From Candidatus Competibacteraceae bacterium (GTDB taxonomy: Bacteria; Pseudomonadota; Gammaproteobacteria; Competibacterales; Competibacteraceae), in NCBI GenBank assembly GCA_003989085.1, contig RXIV01000017.1:1-44936 (forward strand): DNA of 44,936 nt, given 5' to 3'. Below the pieces are notes generated by a model. It saw only the letters and a list, made by a program, of their open reading frames with translations. It searched no databases and was not told the DNA's origin. The translations under genes were made by a program, and so were the position numbers. Of this stretch, positions 24,687-34,379 are shown in pieces (the stretch's first letter is position 1; every line of letters begins with the position of its first letter).

Positions 24687-25769
24687 ATGAGCAAAACCCC
24701 GAAACTTTCCCCGCCCAAAACCCCCTCTGCACAAGGGCTTTTATCCTTCGAGCCGGAATCCGCTGAACCTCCGGTCTTGCCGGGCCGGACCCTCGATCCA
24801 CCCGCGCGGCCTGCGGGGTCGCTGACCCCCCGCGTCCTGACCGCTGCCGAATTCCAGGGCTTGGCTGAAGTGCCGCCTGAACTGGAATGGTTCGCGAACA
24901 TCGCGAACGCCAAAACCCGCCGCGCCTATCAGCAAGACGTAAAGGACTTTACCGCCTTCGTCGGGATTGCCCGCCCGGAAGAATTCCGGATCGTGACCCG
25001 CGCGCACTTCATCGCTTGGCGCAAAGATTTGGAACGGCGCGAACTCGCGCCGTCCACCATCCGCCGCAAGCTCTCCGCGCTTTCCTCGCTGTTTGATCAT
25101 CTCTGCGAACAAAACGCGATCACCCATAACCCGGTAGATGGCGTGAAGCGTCCCAAGGCCAACAACAATGAAGGGCTGACGCCAGCTTTGGGCGATGCCC
25201 AAGCGCGGGCCTTACTGGATGCGCCTCCGGCAAATACGTTGAAGGGCCAGCGGGATCGCGCAATCCTCGCCACACTGCTCTATCACGGTCTACGCCGGGA
25301 AGAACTGTGCAAACTGCGGGTTCGCGATCTCCAGCAGCGGGAAGGCGTGCTGCATCTGCGGATTGAGGGCAAGGGCGACAAGATCCGCTTCGTGCCAGTA
25401 GCCGCAAAAGCGGCGCGTCTCATCAAGGAGTATCTGGAAGTAGCCGGGCATGGCGATGACCTTCAGGGACCGCTCTTTCGCCCGGTGAAGAACAACTCGA
25501 CGGGAACGCTAAACAAGCCGCTCAACCCAGCCTCGGTCTATCAGGAAGTCGTGCGGCGCTACGGCCAGCAGGTCGGCATCAACGCCGATGTTCACGGCTT
25601 CTGCGTCCATTCCCTGCGCGCAACGGCGGCGACAAACGCCTTGGAGCACAACGCCGATATTGCCAAAGTCCAGGAGTGGTTGGGACATGCCAATGTCTCC
25701 ACCACACGGCTATATGACAAGCGGAAACATCGGCCTGAAGACAGTCCGACTTTTCGGGTTGATTACTAA
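24687..25769 (+). CDS. Tyrosine recombinase (XerC/D-like integrase)
   Basis: A 360-aa recombinase. The Pro/Ala-rich N-terminal extension (about 1-60) is followed by a SAM-like core-binding domain (about 65-155, [22 protein letters not shown]). The catalytic domain then has Arg203 (HGLRREEL), Lys229 (GKGDK), His308-x-x-Arg311 (HSLRAT), His334 (LGHAN) and the nucleophile Tyr343. All key residues are present, so it should be active. A dif-like site lies directly upstream. The last 121 bp of the gene recur as a direct repeat at 34890-35010, so the region just downstream has been used as an insertion point. Confidence 0.93.
   Translation: MSKTPKLSPPKTPSAQGLLSFEPESAEPPVLPGRTLDPPARPAGSLTPRVLTAAEFQGLAEVPPELEWFANIANAKTRRAYQQDVKDFTAFVGIARPEEFRIVTRAHFIAWRKDLERRELAPSTIRRKLSALSSLFDHLCEQNAITHNPVDGVKRPKANNNEGLTPALGDAQARALLDAPPANTLKGQRDRAILATLLYHGLRREELCKLRVRDLQQREGVLHLRIEGKGDKIRFVPVAAKAARLIKEYLEVAGHGDDLQGPLFRPVKNNSTGTLNKPLNPASVYQEVVRRYGQQVGINADVHGFCVHSLRATAATNALEHNADIAKVQEWLGHANVSTTRLYDKRKHRPEDSPTFRVDY
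25649..25769 (+). repeat. 121-bp direct repeat, left copy (recombinase 3' end)
   Basis: This is the 3' end of the intact recombinase gene, from the [12 protein letters not shown] coding region to the stop codon. It is about 89% identical to 34890-35010. The repeat encloses roughly 9.1 kb of cargo. Between 25770 and 26000 no gene is seen; the tract is AT-rich and should hold the promoter of the methyltransferase operon. Confidence 0.85.
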
Positions 25770-26000
25770 GAAGTGTGACTTATTATTGAATTTATAATAT
25801 TTAGGCGTTCGAAATTATAGTGATGCGAGAAGGTTTAGATGTTTTAATGACCAACTAACGCATCTGAAGATTTTTACAGAGTGAGTTCTATATAATAGGG
25901 ATAATCGAAATCCTCTCAGTGACTACATATCAATTAACATTAAGAATAGGTCAAGAATCAATATCTGCTCGACAAGAAGTAGAAAATATAATGGGGTTCT

Positions 26001-28163
26001 ATGTCTAAAACCGGGCAGGAAAAGCAGATAATCGAAACCCGCAGAGGCGATACCTTTGGCGGTTGGCCTGCCTATACCCTGCTGGAAGCAGGCGACATTC
26101 CCATTGCCCAAATCGCCGAGCTTGCCATGCGTGAAGGACAAAGCTCGAATCCTATCTACAGGGTTCACCGCTGGTTTGCTCGCCGGGTGGGATCTCAGTT
26201 CCGTTCGATTCTCACCGCACTGACGCTTCCCTGTGACAAGGCAAACGCCTTTTGGGATACCTATCTCGGCAGGACCTCCGTTCATGGCGCTGTTGTTCTC
26301 GACCCGTTCATCGGCGGCGGGACAAGCCTGGTGGAATCCATGCGCTGCAACGCCCGGGTGATTGGTTTTGATATCGACCCGGTCGCGACCATTATTACCC
26401 GATTTGAGTTGGCCGCCTCCCGGATGGAGGATCACTACCCGGAAATCGATCAGATTTGCAATGAGGTCGCCCAACTCATTGCGCCGTTGCATCGGACCAT
26501 GGTGGATGGCGTCGAACGGGATGTTCTTCATCATTTCTGGGTCCAGGTGAAGCAGTGCTCGAATTGCTATAGCGATGTAGAGCTCCATCCCCATTTTCAA
26601 CTGGCCTACTCCAAAGAGAAGGGCCTGCAGTGGGTATTCTGTAAGGACTGTCATGCGGTCCACGAATTGCCGATTGAACGTAAGGTGCTGCACTGCTATT
26701 GCGGCAAGCGCACCACTATCAGTGTGGGCACACACGGCAACGGGATCATGACCTGCCCGACCTGCAAGCACACCCAGAAGATCGCTGTGGATGACCTTGA
26801 CAGCGCCGAACGTCCCGATTGGAAGCTCTTTGCCCAGGAATATCTGGTTGGAACCGGTAAGAACTGCACAAGGCATTTCAAGCGCGTCGAAGAGGCGGAC
26901 CAGGCATTGTATGATCGAGCCACACGGAAGCTGCGGATGATCGGGAATGGCTTGCTTGTGCCGACGAGAAGCATTCCCCGGGAGGGGCGCTCGGATGGAC
27001 GACCGCTGATCCACGGGATTCGGCATTACGCAGATTTTTTCAACGACCGGCAGAAGCTCCATCTACACCTTCTCGGTTCAGCCATCAACCGAGTGGAGAG
27101 CGATGAGGCACGGCGCTGCCTTGAACTGGCCTTCAGTGAGCATCTCACTACAAATTGCATGTACACGGCTTATGCGTTTGGCTATCGCCGAACCAGCCCG
27201 ATGTTTTCCATCCACTCTTACCGACATATCACCCGCCCAGTCGAATTGAACCCCTGGCAAGATGGCATCGGGCGAGGAACGTTCATCAATACGGTCCGGA
27301 AAATATCGAAGGCGATTGCGTTTGCCAAAGCGCCCCAGGAGCTGAATCCGGAAGGCACCAGAGTCGCTTATGACGATGATTTCGAGCGCGAACAAGCCTG
27401 TCTTGGCTCTGTCGATGATGTATTGAGCGGCAGCGCCACGGCGGCGATTGAAACCCAGTCTTCCGAGGAACTCCATTTACTACCGGACGGCTCAGTGGAT
27501 CTCGTGCTGACCGATCCACCGTATTTCGACAATCTGAGCTACTCGGAACTCTCGGACTTCTATTTGGCCTGGCATCAGGCTTTGAGGATCGCACCGCCTC
27601 CATATGACGATAACGTCACTTCGGCTCCGATTCTTCAGAACCTTGCCATCACGCGACGGTCCGACGAGACCATCAAAGTGTACCAGAAACGGCTTCAACA
27701 GATTTTTATGGAATGCAACCGCGTGCTTAAGCCGGACGGGATCTGCGTGTTTACCTATCACCATAAACTCGCATCGGCATGGGATACTCTCGGCACGGCT
27801 CTGCTTCATTCGGGGCTCTCGGTAACCAAGGTCTTGCCCATGCGTGGCGAAGGCCAAGGAGGTCTTCACACCTACGATGGGACTATCAAGTGGGACGCAG
27901 TGCTGGTTTGTCGCAAGAAGAAAGGCGATATCAAGGGGGGCGTTCCGGTTATCAGCGAAACCGCACTCAAGGAAGCCGTTTTGGAGGTGGGTTCCCATTT
28001 CGAAGCCTTGTCCGCAAATAAACGGATTGGCTTCAAGATACCCGACTTCACCAATTTAGCTCGGGCGTTGGTCGTCAGTAGGAGTTTCTTAGGCAAGGTG
28101 GATGACAGCACGCAACTGATGTCGGATGCATTGAAGAACTTACCAACCCCGGGAGAATTGTGA
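26001..28163 (+). CDS. DNA methyltransferase of the DUF1156-like type with zinc ribbons
   Basis: A 720-aa protein. RVHRWFARRVGSQFRSI near residue 54 resembles the DUF1156 N-terminal signature. The AdoMet site DPFIGGGTSLVES (101-113) precedes the catalytic motif LTDPPYFDNLSYSEL (about 503-517), the order of beta-class amino methyltransferases. Between them are four Cys pairs (186/189, 214/217, 232/234, 252/255), probably zinc ribbons. It probably methylates adenine or N4-cytosine in DNA; the site is unknown. It is the first gene of a tightly overlapped operon with a nuclease and a helicase, so it likely provides self-marking. The start follows a GGGG site. Confidence 0.85.
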   Translation: MSKTGQEKQIIETRRGDTFGGWPAYTLLEAGDIPIAQIAELAMREGQSSNPIYRVHRWFARRVGSQFRSILTALTLPCDKANAFWDTYLGRTSVHGAVVLDPFIGGGTSLVESMRCNARVIGFDIDPVATIITRFELAASRMEDHYPEIDQICNEVAQLIAPLHRTMVDGVERDVLHHFWVQVKQCSNCYSDVELHPHFQLAYSKEKGLQWVFCKDCHAVHELPIERKVLHCYCGKRTTISVGTHGNGIMTCPTCKHTQKIAVDDLDSAERPDWKLFAQEYLVGTGKNCTRHFKRVEEADQALYDRATRKLRMIGNGLLVPTRSIPREGRSDGRPLIHGIRHYADFFNDRQKLHLHLLGSAINRVESDEARRCLELAFSEHLTTNCMYTAYAFGYRRTSPMFSIHSYRHITRPVELNPWQDGIGRGTFINTVRKISKAIAFAKAPQELNPEGTRVAYDDDFEREQACLGSVDDVLSGSATAAIETQSSEELHLLPDGSVDLVLTDPPYFDNLSYSELSDFYLAWHQALRIAPPPYDDNVTSAPILQNLAITRRSDETIKVYQKRLQQIFMECNRVLKPDGICVFTYHHKLASAWDTLGTALLHSGLSVTKVLPMRGEGQGGLHTYDGTIKWDAVLVCRKKKGDIKGGVPVISETALKEAVLEVGSHFEALSANKRIGFKIPDFTNLARALVVSRSFLGKVDDSTQLMSDALKNLPTPGEL

Positions 28164-30814
28164 TGGCGAAACTCGATAAAGGAACGCTTGCCCTTACATT
28201 CAAATTCGATTGCGACCGGTTTCTCCGGCTTCGTCTGGCCAGTGATGTTGAAAAACAATCACTTGGTGTCTCGGCCGAAACCTATAAGCGTCCCGGTATT
28301 GAACTCATCAAGGCAGCCGGACGGCGTTGGGAGGCCGACAAATATCAGGACCTGATCGATACCTCAGAAAGGGGGGAGGTCGAATTCCATCTTGAAAATA
28401 AGGTTGATGATCTTTTGGGGCGCAAGCCATTCAAAAAGATCCAGAACCTTTTTGGCCTCCTTCGTCAACATAAGCCACCGCAAGCCATAATCGAGGCGGA
28501 ATTCACGGTTCCGACAAACATTACTCCCGGTCTTCAAAAGGCATACGACGATTTCGGTCTCGACCAGGTAAGAGTGCGCCCAGACATCCTTTGGATACGT
28601 CCAGGTGGTACTGGTGCGCCGCTAATCGGCAATGGGACTGTTCCTGAATACGAAATCCATATTATCGACGTGAAAATGGCTGCGGAGCCATCCCTGCGGC
28701 ACTTCACGGAAGTGACCTACTACGCTCTGGCATTGGCCACAGCCATCCAGCAAGAAGGGCTTGGCGGCAGATATGCCGTTTCGGCGGAAGGCACCATCTG
28801 GCCAGGAAGCCACGACATCAACGCGTTCAGGAACCTGGTCCAGCTTTATCAGGCCAAGGGAGCCGCAGATCCCGTTTCCGAGGCCCTCGGCGAGACGCTG
28901 ATTCAGGTTCCCTATGAAGTCTATGAAGTCCACGTGAAGCAGTTTTTCGAGGATCGTCTTCTCCGGGTTCTGCAGACCGACATGGAGGATGCCAGTTGGC
29001 ATGTCGGTCCCAAGTGCCAGCTTTGCGACTACGTTCGCTACTGCCGAGACAAGGCATCCGAATGCGATCATCTTTCCCGGCTGGCATGGCTCAATCAGGG
29101 ACAGGCGGAACTGCTCCGTTCAAATGGCATTACCACTACGGCGGGACTGACTGAAGCCGTGACTACCGCCGATGATCGGTGGCAATCCGTTATCGACTCC
29201 AGCCACCAGTTGCGGGCGGATGGGCCAGCGCTGGCAACTCGCGCCCGTTCCTTGACCGAGGGGGCACCCTTGCCGGTCGATGGACGGCGCAGCGCCATGA
29301 TCCCCGCGTGGACTGACCAAAGCATCTTTATCACGATTCATTTCGACCCGGGCTCTGGTATCTCCTTTGCCCTGGGCGCGGCGCGGCTCTATTTCCCGCA
29401 CGGCCGCAAGCCCGGCGATCCTCCGGTGACGGACGAAAAGATTTTCATCGTTGACCGTGTCGATGCGATGAACCCGGAAACGGAGCGCGAGAGGCTGAAG
29501 GAATTTGCGACCGTGGTTTCTGAGTGGTTAGATGAGGTGTCGGCCGTCAATACAGGTCTACCCGCCCGTGACCGGCTCTCTTCCCATATCTTCTTCTGGG
29601 ACATGCTGGAGGTGCGACAGCTCAAGCGCATGTTCGAGCGTCATATGCAGAACCCTGACGTGATCGAACTGATCGAGATACTTACCCGCTTCTTCCCACC
29701 GGACAGCCTGTTGCCCGATCCGGATGCTTTCAAGTCCCAGCCTGGGACAATCGTCAAGGAAGTCCTGCGAATGCTCGTTGGGCTGCCAGTTGCCCACGAT
29801 TACTCCCTGTTTGATGCAGCGAACAGTTTCTTCCCAAATGTTCGGGAGGATGGAACCCCGTATAAATTCGATCTGCCTTTTGGATTCGCTACCCCAATGA
29901 GCGATCAGATCCCCTTCGAACGTGCCTATGAGCTGTGGCAGGACAAAATTTTCGTCCGCCATTTCAATAGACTTCATCCTACTGACCCGTCCAAGTGGAG
30001 ACGCTACACCCGGGACGAACTCTACGATGGCATTAAGCGGGCCACGAAGGTTCACCTGCAAGCTTTGCAGCACATCGTCCGGCGACTGCGTGAAAATTAC
30101 AAAGACCGGTTGGTGCTGAAAAAGAGCGGCTTCTCTGCCGCACGATCCTCCCAGGCAAGTGTTCCGGAGGCGGCAAGAAGCCTGATCGCTTTTGAGAAGC
30201 TCAATGTTGCGTGCCAGGAAATGGAGAACCGGAACACTCGCTCACTGCCTGTCGATGAACGGGAGGCGAGGTTTTTCTCGATACGCGGGTTGACCTTGAA
30301 GCCTCAAGCAGAGGCTGATCCGATCATCGATGAGATCAAGCTCGCGAAGCCACAGTACCAACACGAAACACTCTATGTTTTCGATTTTTCCCCGACCAGC
30401 AGGGACTCTCGAATCAAGGAAGGTGAATTTACCGTCGCACTATCCAACGAGAATGAATACGTGGATCTCGACGAACCGTGGCGTCGGCGACTTGGATTTG
30501 GCTTCCAGGAGGCAGAGGAACTGCTGGGTGAACAAGGTCTTACAGAGCGGTGGATGACGAACAAGTCGGTTGGGGCAATGCTTCAGGTAGAGGTCATTCG
30601 GCTGGAGTCCATGCAGGACAATCCCTATGTGGTCCTTAAGCCGGGTCACCAGGGGCTTTTTCAGTTTGCCGTCGCCCAAGGACTCGTGGTGCTCGACTCA
30701 CCGCTTGTTCTCGATCCGATGTATCGGGATTTCTCAAGCGACAGGATAGAAAAAGCATTGAAATCTGTCGGTGGCAAGGCAGCACCGATCAGACGTGCCA
30801 GGAAGCGGAGGTAA
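28163..30814 (+). CDS. Cas4/Dna2-like Fe-S PD-(D/E)xK nuclease, large
   Basis: An 883-aa protein, apparently undescribed as a whole. The N-terminal 300 residues look like a Cas4/AddB/Dna2-type nuclease. Asp142 (RPDILW) and Asp170-x-Lys172 (HIIDVKMA) give the active site, and RHFTEVTYYALAL is a motif-III-like helix. A Cys at about 18 (FDCDRFLRLRL) with Cys286, 289 and 295 (CQLCDYVRYC) matches the Fe-S cluster pattern (numbers counted from the GTG at 28160). The remaining about 580 residues are unassigned. Its ATG overlaps the methyltransferase stop (TGATG), giving translational coupling. The following helicase makes this a split equivalent of Dna2. Confidence 0.8.
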   Translation: MAKLDKGTLALTFKFDCDRFLRLRLASDVEKQSLGVSAETYKRPGIELIKAAGRRWEADKYQDLIDTSERGEVEFHLENKVDDLLGRKPFKKIQNLFGLLRQHKPPQAIIEAEFTVPTNITPGLQKAYDDFGLDQVRVRPDILWIRPGGTGAPLIGNGTVPEYEIHIIDVKMAAEPSLRHFTEVTYYALALATAIQQEGLGGRYAVSAEGTIWPGSHDINAFRNLVQLYQAKGAADPVSEALGETLIQVPYEVYEVHVKQFFEDRLLRVLQTDMEDASWHVGPKCQLCDYVRYCRDKASECDHLSRLAWLNQGQAELLRSNGITTTAGLTEAVTTADDRWQSVIDSSHQLRADGPALATRARSLTEGAPLPVDGRRSAMIPAWTDQSIFITIHFDPGSGISFALGAARLYFPHGRKPGDPPVTDEKIFIVDRVDAMNPETERERLKEFATVVSEWLDEVSAVNTGLPARDRLSSHIFFWDMLEVRQLKRMFERHMQNPDVIELIEILTRFFPPDSLLPDPDAFKSQPGTIVKEVLRMLVGLPVAHDYSLFDAANSFFPNVREDGTPYKFDLPFGFATPMSDQIPFERAYELWQDKIFVRHFNRLHPTDPSKWRRYTRDELYDGIKRATKVHLQALQHIVRRLRENYKDRLVLKKSGFSAARSSQASVPEAARSLIAFEKLNVACQEMENRNTRSLPVDEREARFFSIRGLTLKPQAEADPIIDEIKLAKPQYQHETLYVFDFSPTSRDSRIKEGEFTVALSNENEYVDLDEPWRRRLGFGFQEAEELLGEQGLTERWMTNKSVGAMLQVEVIRLESMQDNPYVVLKPGHQGLFQFAVAQGLVVLDSPLVLDPMYRDFSSDRIEKALKSVGGKAAPIRRARKRR

Positions 30815-30818
30815 GGCA

Positions 30819-32423
30819 ATGGCTAAGAGACCGACAAAAATGACTGAACCAGCCCATAGCCTGATGTATACCCCTGGCTCGCTGGCGGCAGGAAAAACAT
30901 TTGCTGACACCAACCAGTTGTATGCGAAGGTAACACTATATCTGAAGGATGCCTTTAACGAAAAGCAGGAATCCCTTTTCCACGATGCTTTCGGAAACAG
31001 AATTTCTTTGCTTTGGGGGCCGCCGGGAACAGGAAAGACCACGGTCTTGGCCGGGACTATTCTCGGGTGGTTTGAGCATTATGCCGAAGCGGGAATTCCG
31101 CTACGTGTTGGCATCGGGTCCAGCAACTACAACGCTATCGATAACGTCCTCAACGAAGTCCTGGAACTGATCAACAGACGGACGGCCTCGGTCGGAGCGT
31201 TAGCTTGTCCGGTTCGTGTCACAAGGGTGAGGAGCGACTCCTCCGCACCTCCTTTGAGTGATCAGATCGAAGATATGCCGAGGACTTCCGCAAGGGCTCA
31301 GGGCTTTGTGAATGCCCTGAAGGGCGACGATCCCGGGATCATCATCGTGGGTGGAACCTGGCAACAACTTGGGCGACTTGCCGAGAAAGACCACCAGGAT
31401 AGTGAACCGACTGCCGAATGGTTTGATCTTCTGGTGATCGACGAGGCATCACAGGTTCAGGTTGCTGCGGCTGCGGCCTACTTTCTGCTTTTGAAGTCTG
31501 ATGGGCATGTTGTCCTTGCAGGTGACGACCGGCAGCTCGGTCCGATCTACGGCTTCCAGATGAAGGACAGCGTTCAAGGGTTGTTTGACTGCATTTTCTC
31601 TTACATGAAGGAGACCCACGGCATTACCCCGGTGCAGCTTAAACACAACTACCGGACCAACGTGGAAATTTCCGCATGGCCCTGTAAGCGTTTTTATAAG
31701 AACGAATACGAGGCGTTCTTCCCCGAGAGAAAGCTGGATCTCGCCATCAATATTGATGGCAAACCTGCCGGCTGGCCTGAGCAGTTGCCATGGTCCGACG
31801 AGTTTCTCCGCGTTCTTGACCCAGCCTGTCCTGTGGTGGTGATCAGCTACTCCGCCAACACCTATACGTTATCGAACCCTTTTGAGGCGCAGATCGTTTC
31901 CGCTTTGACCCTTTTGTACAAGAAGCTAGTCGATGCCCAACAGTCTGGAGTAAGCGCCCAGGAGTTTTGGACGCAGAAAATCGGCATCGTGACTCCCCAC
32001 CGAGCCCAGATGGCATCCATCAGAAATCTGCTCGTGGACGCAGCCGGTATGACGATGGACCCGCCTCCATTTGTGGACACCGTAGACCGGTTCCAGGGTC
32101 AGGAGCGCGACCTAATCCTTTCCAGTTATGTGGTGGCCGACCGGGATTTTGTTGCGTCTGAAGATGCGTTCATCCTAAGCCCGAGACGATTCAATGTGAC
32201 GCTGACCCGGGCGAGAAGCAAGTTTGTAATGCTTATCAGCGACGCGCTTCTCCAGTATCTACCATCCGATCCGGACGTGGCCCGTGACGCTGCTCACCTG
32301 CAGCTCTTTGCCGAGCAGTATTGCAGCTCGGTATGCGACACCATCGACTTGCCGTTTTTTGAACGCGGTGTTCGGTCGACCATGAGATGCAAGAGAAGGG
32401 GGCGTTGCGAGAGCAGTGCGTGA
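30819..32423 (+). CDS. Superfamily 1 helicase, Upf1/Dna2-like
   Basis: A 534-aa SF1B-type helicase. Walker A is WGPPGTGKTT. Motif II is LVIDEASQ, the DEAS form of Upf1/Dna2 helicases. Then come LAGDDRQLGP (motif III), LKHNYRTN (motif IV), VDTVDRFQGQERDLILSSYV (motif V) and NVTLTRARSKFVML (motif VI). The start at 30819 follows GGAGGTAAG; an in-frame codon 48 bp upstream lies within the nuclease gene. It starts 4 bp after the nuclease stop. Together with the nuclease it likely unwinds and degrades unmodified DNA. Confidence 0.88.
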   Translation: MAKRPTKMTEPAHSLMYTPGSLAAGKTFADTNQLYAKVTLYLKDAFNEKQESLFHDAFGNRISLLWGPPGTGKTTVLAGTILGWFEHYAEAGIPLRVGIGSSNYNAIDNVLNEVLELINRRTASVGALACPVRVTRVRSDSSAPPLSDQIEDMPRTSARAQGFVNALKGDDPGIIIVGGTWQQLGRLAEKDHQDSEPTAEWFDLLVIDEASQVQVAAAAAYFLLLKSDGHVVLAGDDRQLGPIYGFQMKDSVQGLFDCIFSYMKETHGITPVQLKHNYRTNVEISAWPCKRFYKNEYEAFFPERKLDLAINIDGKPAGWPEQLPWSDEFLRVLDPACPVVVISYSANTYTLSNPFEAQIVSALTLLYKKLVDAQQSGVSAQEFWTQKIGIVTPHRAQMASIRNLLVDAAGMTMDPPPFVDTVDRFQGQERDLILSSYVVADRDFVASEDAFILSPRRFNVTLTRARSKFVMLISDALLQYLPSDPDVARDAAHLQLFAEQYCSSVCDTIDLPFFERGVRSTMRCKRRGRCESSA

Positions 32424-32561
32424 TGTAGAAGCAACCAATCCCAGAGTTCTGATGCGTGCGTTTCTCTAAATTACCATTAAAAACCGTCCACCATGCTACC
32501 TTGCTCAACTCTTATCCGCCAGTGAGCCCTATCCTTGGTCTCACTGCCTAACTTCTTGCTC

Positions 32562-32726
32562 TCAATCCGCTAACCGCTCGGCTTCCGGCTCCTCCATCTT
32601 TGGCTCTTTCACCAAAGCGTAGAGATACTCAAAAGCCTTCTGTGCCTAGCTTGCCGCCTTAACCAGCGCCCGGTAATCCGCTTTGAGAATCTTCAGCCAG
32701 CCGCCAATTTACTTGGTCGTGCGTTC
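32562..32726 (-). pseudogene. ardC 3'-end remnant
   Basis: This stretch, with flanking sequence back to about 32482, is homologous to the 3' end and downstream flank of the intact ardC at 36754-37000 in the same orientation. The copy has an in-frame TAG where the intact gene reads Leu in AASLAQK. It also has a one-base frameshift in the NYIGG region. The rest of the gene is missing. No other gene lies between 32424 and 32785. Confidence 0.8.
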
Positions 32727-32785
32727 AGCCTTGAACAGGCCATTCCCTTTCTTGCTACAGCTTCTTTTTCACAATCTTTACCCTC

Positions 32786-32932
32786 TCACTTCTTGCCGCG
32801 ACTGGGCCGCTGAGTCAGGGCCGATCCGGCTGCGCTCTTCGCATCCTTGCTCGCCTTCGGATTGCTCAAAACTCTACCCGCTGCGGAAGCTGCTTTCTTA
32901 CTTGTCACTTCGTTGTTGTCTTTCTTTGCCAT
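32786..32932 (-). CDS. Small basic protein, 48 aa, Ala/Ser/Lys-rich
   Basis: A 48-codon frame translating as MAKKDNNEVTSKKAASAAGR, then VLSNPKASKDAKSAAGSALT, then QRPSRGKK. I recall similar 45-60-aa conserved hypotheticals (MAKK..VTSK.AASAASKVL..) on proteobacterial chromosomes and plasmids, which supports it as a real gene. GAGGTGA lies 5 nt before the ATG. It is divergent from the XRE-ImmA gene. Function unknown; the composition suggests an unfolded, possibly nucleic-acid-binding peptide. Confidence 0.72.
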   Translation of the reverse strand: MAKKDNNEVTSKKAASAAGRVLSNPKASKDAKSAAGSALTQRPSRGKK

Positions 32933-33129
32933 AAAATCACCTCATATATTTGAAATGTATGAAAATTTTTAATTTGCGATCATTTTCGCAAGCTTATCCT
33001 ATAGTGCGATTATCGAACAGTCAAGTATTATTTTGCCTTTTTTGTTCTTTCGTGCCAATAATTAGGATTAAAGAAAAACTCAGGGAGCGAAGTCATCGCA
33101 ACCAAAACCCAAGCGGGAGAGTAAAAACC

Positions 33130-34371
33130 ATGTCCTTCAACCCACATACCCTCGGAAGGAGGCTGCGCGAAGCAAGGGAAAACTGCGGATTGAGTCAACA
33201 AGTTGCGGCTGATTCCATCGGCATACCGCGAACGGCGGTCACGCAACTTGAGGCGGGCAACCGTGCCGTTTCAACCCTGGAACTGGCCCAACTTGCGGAG
33301 TTGTACAAACAGCCTGTAGCTGATTTCTTCGGCGAACAGCCGCTTCATGAAGATGATCTACTGGTCGCGCTGCATCGGTTGGCTCCGGGCCTCGATACCC
33401 GTTCGGATATCAAAGAACAGGTAGAGCGCTGCCTGAGCCTCTGTCGGGAAGGTTGCTCGCTGGAAAAATTATTGGGCCGATCCCCACGAAGTGGCCCGCC
33501 CGCCTATAACTTGCCCGCGCCACGAACGGCCAGTGAAGCCGTTCGTCAAGGTGAGCAAGTGGCTCTCCAAGAGCGGAAGCGGCTTGGCTTGGGTCAGACG
33601 CCTATTTCCAACATGGGAGAATTGATCTCGGATCAAGGAATCTGGTCCTCTGGCGTCAACTTGCCTGATGAAATGTCCGGCCTGTTTCTACGCCATACCT
33701 CCATCGGCATGGCGATCCTCGTCAATTTTGACCATGTTCAGGGGCGCAAGCGCTTTTCCTACGCTCATGAGTACGCCCATGCCCTACTCGACCGGGATCG
33801 CACGGCCACGGTCTCGACTCGCGATAATGCTTCCGAACTGATTGAGAAACGGGCAAACGCCTTTGCCGCCGCTTTGCTGATGCCCGGTGAAGGGGTCACG
33901 GAGTTCCTCCGCGCTCTCGATAAAGGATTACCTAGCCGATATGAACAAACGATCTTCGACGTAGCCACTGAGGGACGGATTGATACCCAAACTCGGCCTG
34001 TTCCGGGGTCTCAGGCCATTACTCATCAGGATGCGGCACTACTCGCTCATCACTTCGGGGTGAGCTACCAAGCCGCTACTTATCGGCTAAAGAGCCTGAA
34101 CCTAGTTTCACAACCAGAATGTGCCAAACTGCTAGAGCGCGAATCGGAAGGGAAAGGATTCCTCGACTTCCTAAGAATGTTGGATGATCTCGATAAGCCC
34201 GAAAGCAGAGAACGGCAAGATCGCGAATTGAAGAGTCAAATCGTTCACCTTGCCATTGAAGCGTATCGCCGGGAAGAGATTTCTCGGGGCAAGCTTCTTG
34301 ATCTCAGCAAGAAGCTGGAATTGCCTGGACGCAAGCTGATTGAGCTTGCTGAAGCCGTTAAGGAAGATTAG
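33130..34371 (+). CDS. XRE-family regulator fused to ImmA/IrrE metallopeptidase
   Basis: A 413-aa protein. The N-terminal helix-turn-helix (about residues 5-62, LGRRLREARENCGLSQQVAADSIGIPRTAVTQLEAG) is followed by a linker. A ImmA/IrrE zinc-peptidase domain has FSYAHEYAHALLD (the HE-x-x-H motif), then EKRANAFAAALLMP. Such proteins cleave a repressor or act as antitoxin/regulator for the next gene. The ATG at 33130 is chosen because the HTH starts there and GGGAGA lies upstream; the 60 codons before it read as leader DNA. It is followed after 8 bp by a PIN-domain gene, so the two likely form a toxin-antitoxin-like pair. Confidence 0.88.
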   Translation: MSFNPHTLGRRLREARENCGLSQQVAADSIGIPRTAVTQLEAGNRAVSTLELAQLAELYKQPVADFFGEQPLHEDDLLVALHRLAPGLDTRSDIKEQVERCLSLCREGCSLEKLLGRSPRSGPPAYNLPAPRTASEAVRQGEQVALQERKRLGLGQTPISNMGELISDQGIWSSGVNLPDEMSGLFLRHTSIGMAILVNFDHVQGRKRFSYAHEYAHALLDRDRTATVSTRDNASELIEKRANAFAAALLMPGEGVTEFLRALDKGLPSRYEQTIFDVATEGRIDTQTRPVPGSQAITHQDAALLAHHFGVSYQAATYRLKSLNLVSQPECAKLLERESEGKGFLDFLRMLDDLDKPESRERQDRELKSQIVHLAIEAYRREEISRGKLLDLSKKLELPGRKLIELAEAVKED

Positions 34372-34379
34372 TTACTGGA

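Noticed and set aside
25923..27062. 379-aa minus-strand frame opposite the methyltransferase gene
   Set aside because: The plus strand encodes clear zinc-ribbon and AdoMet motifs here; the antisense frame has none.
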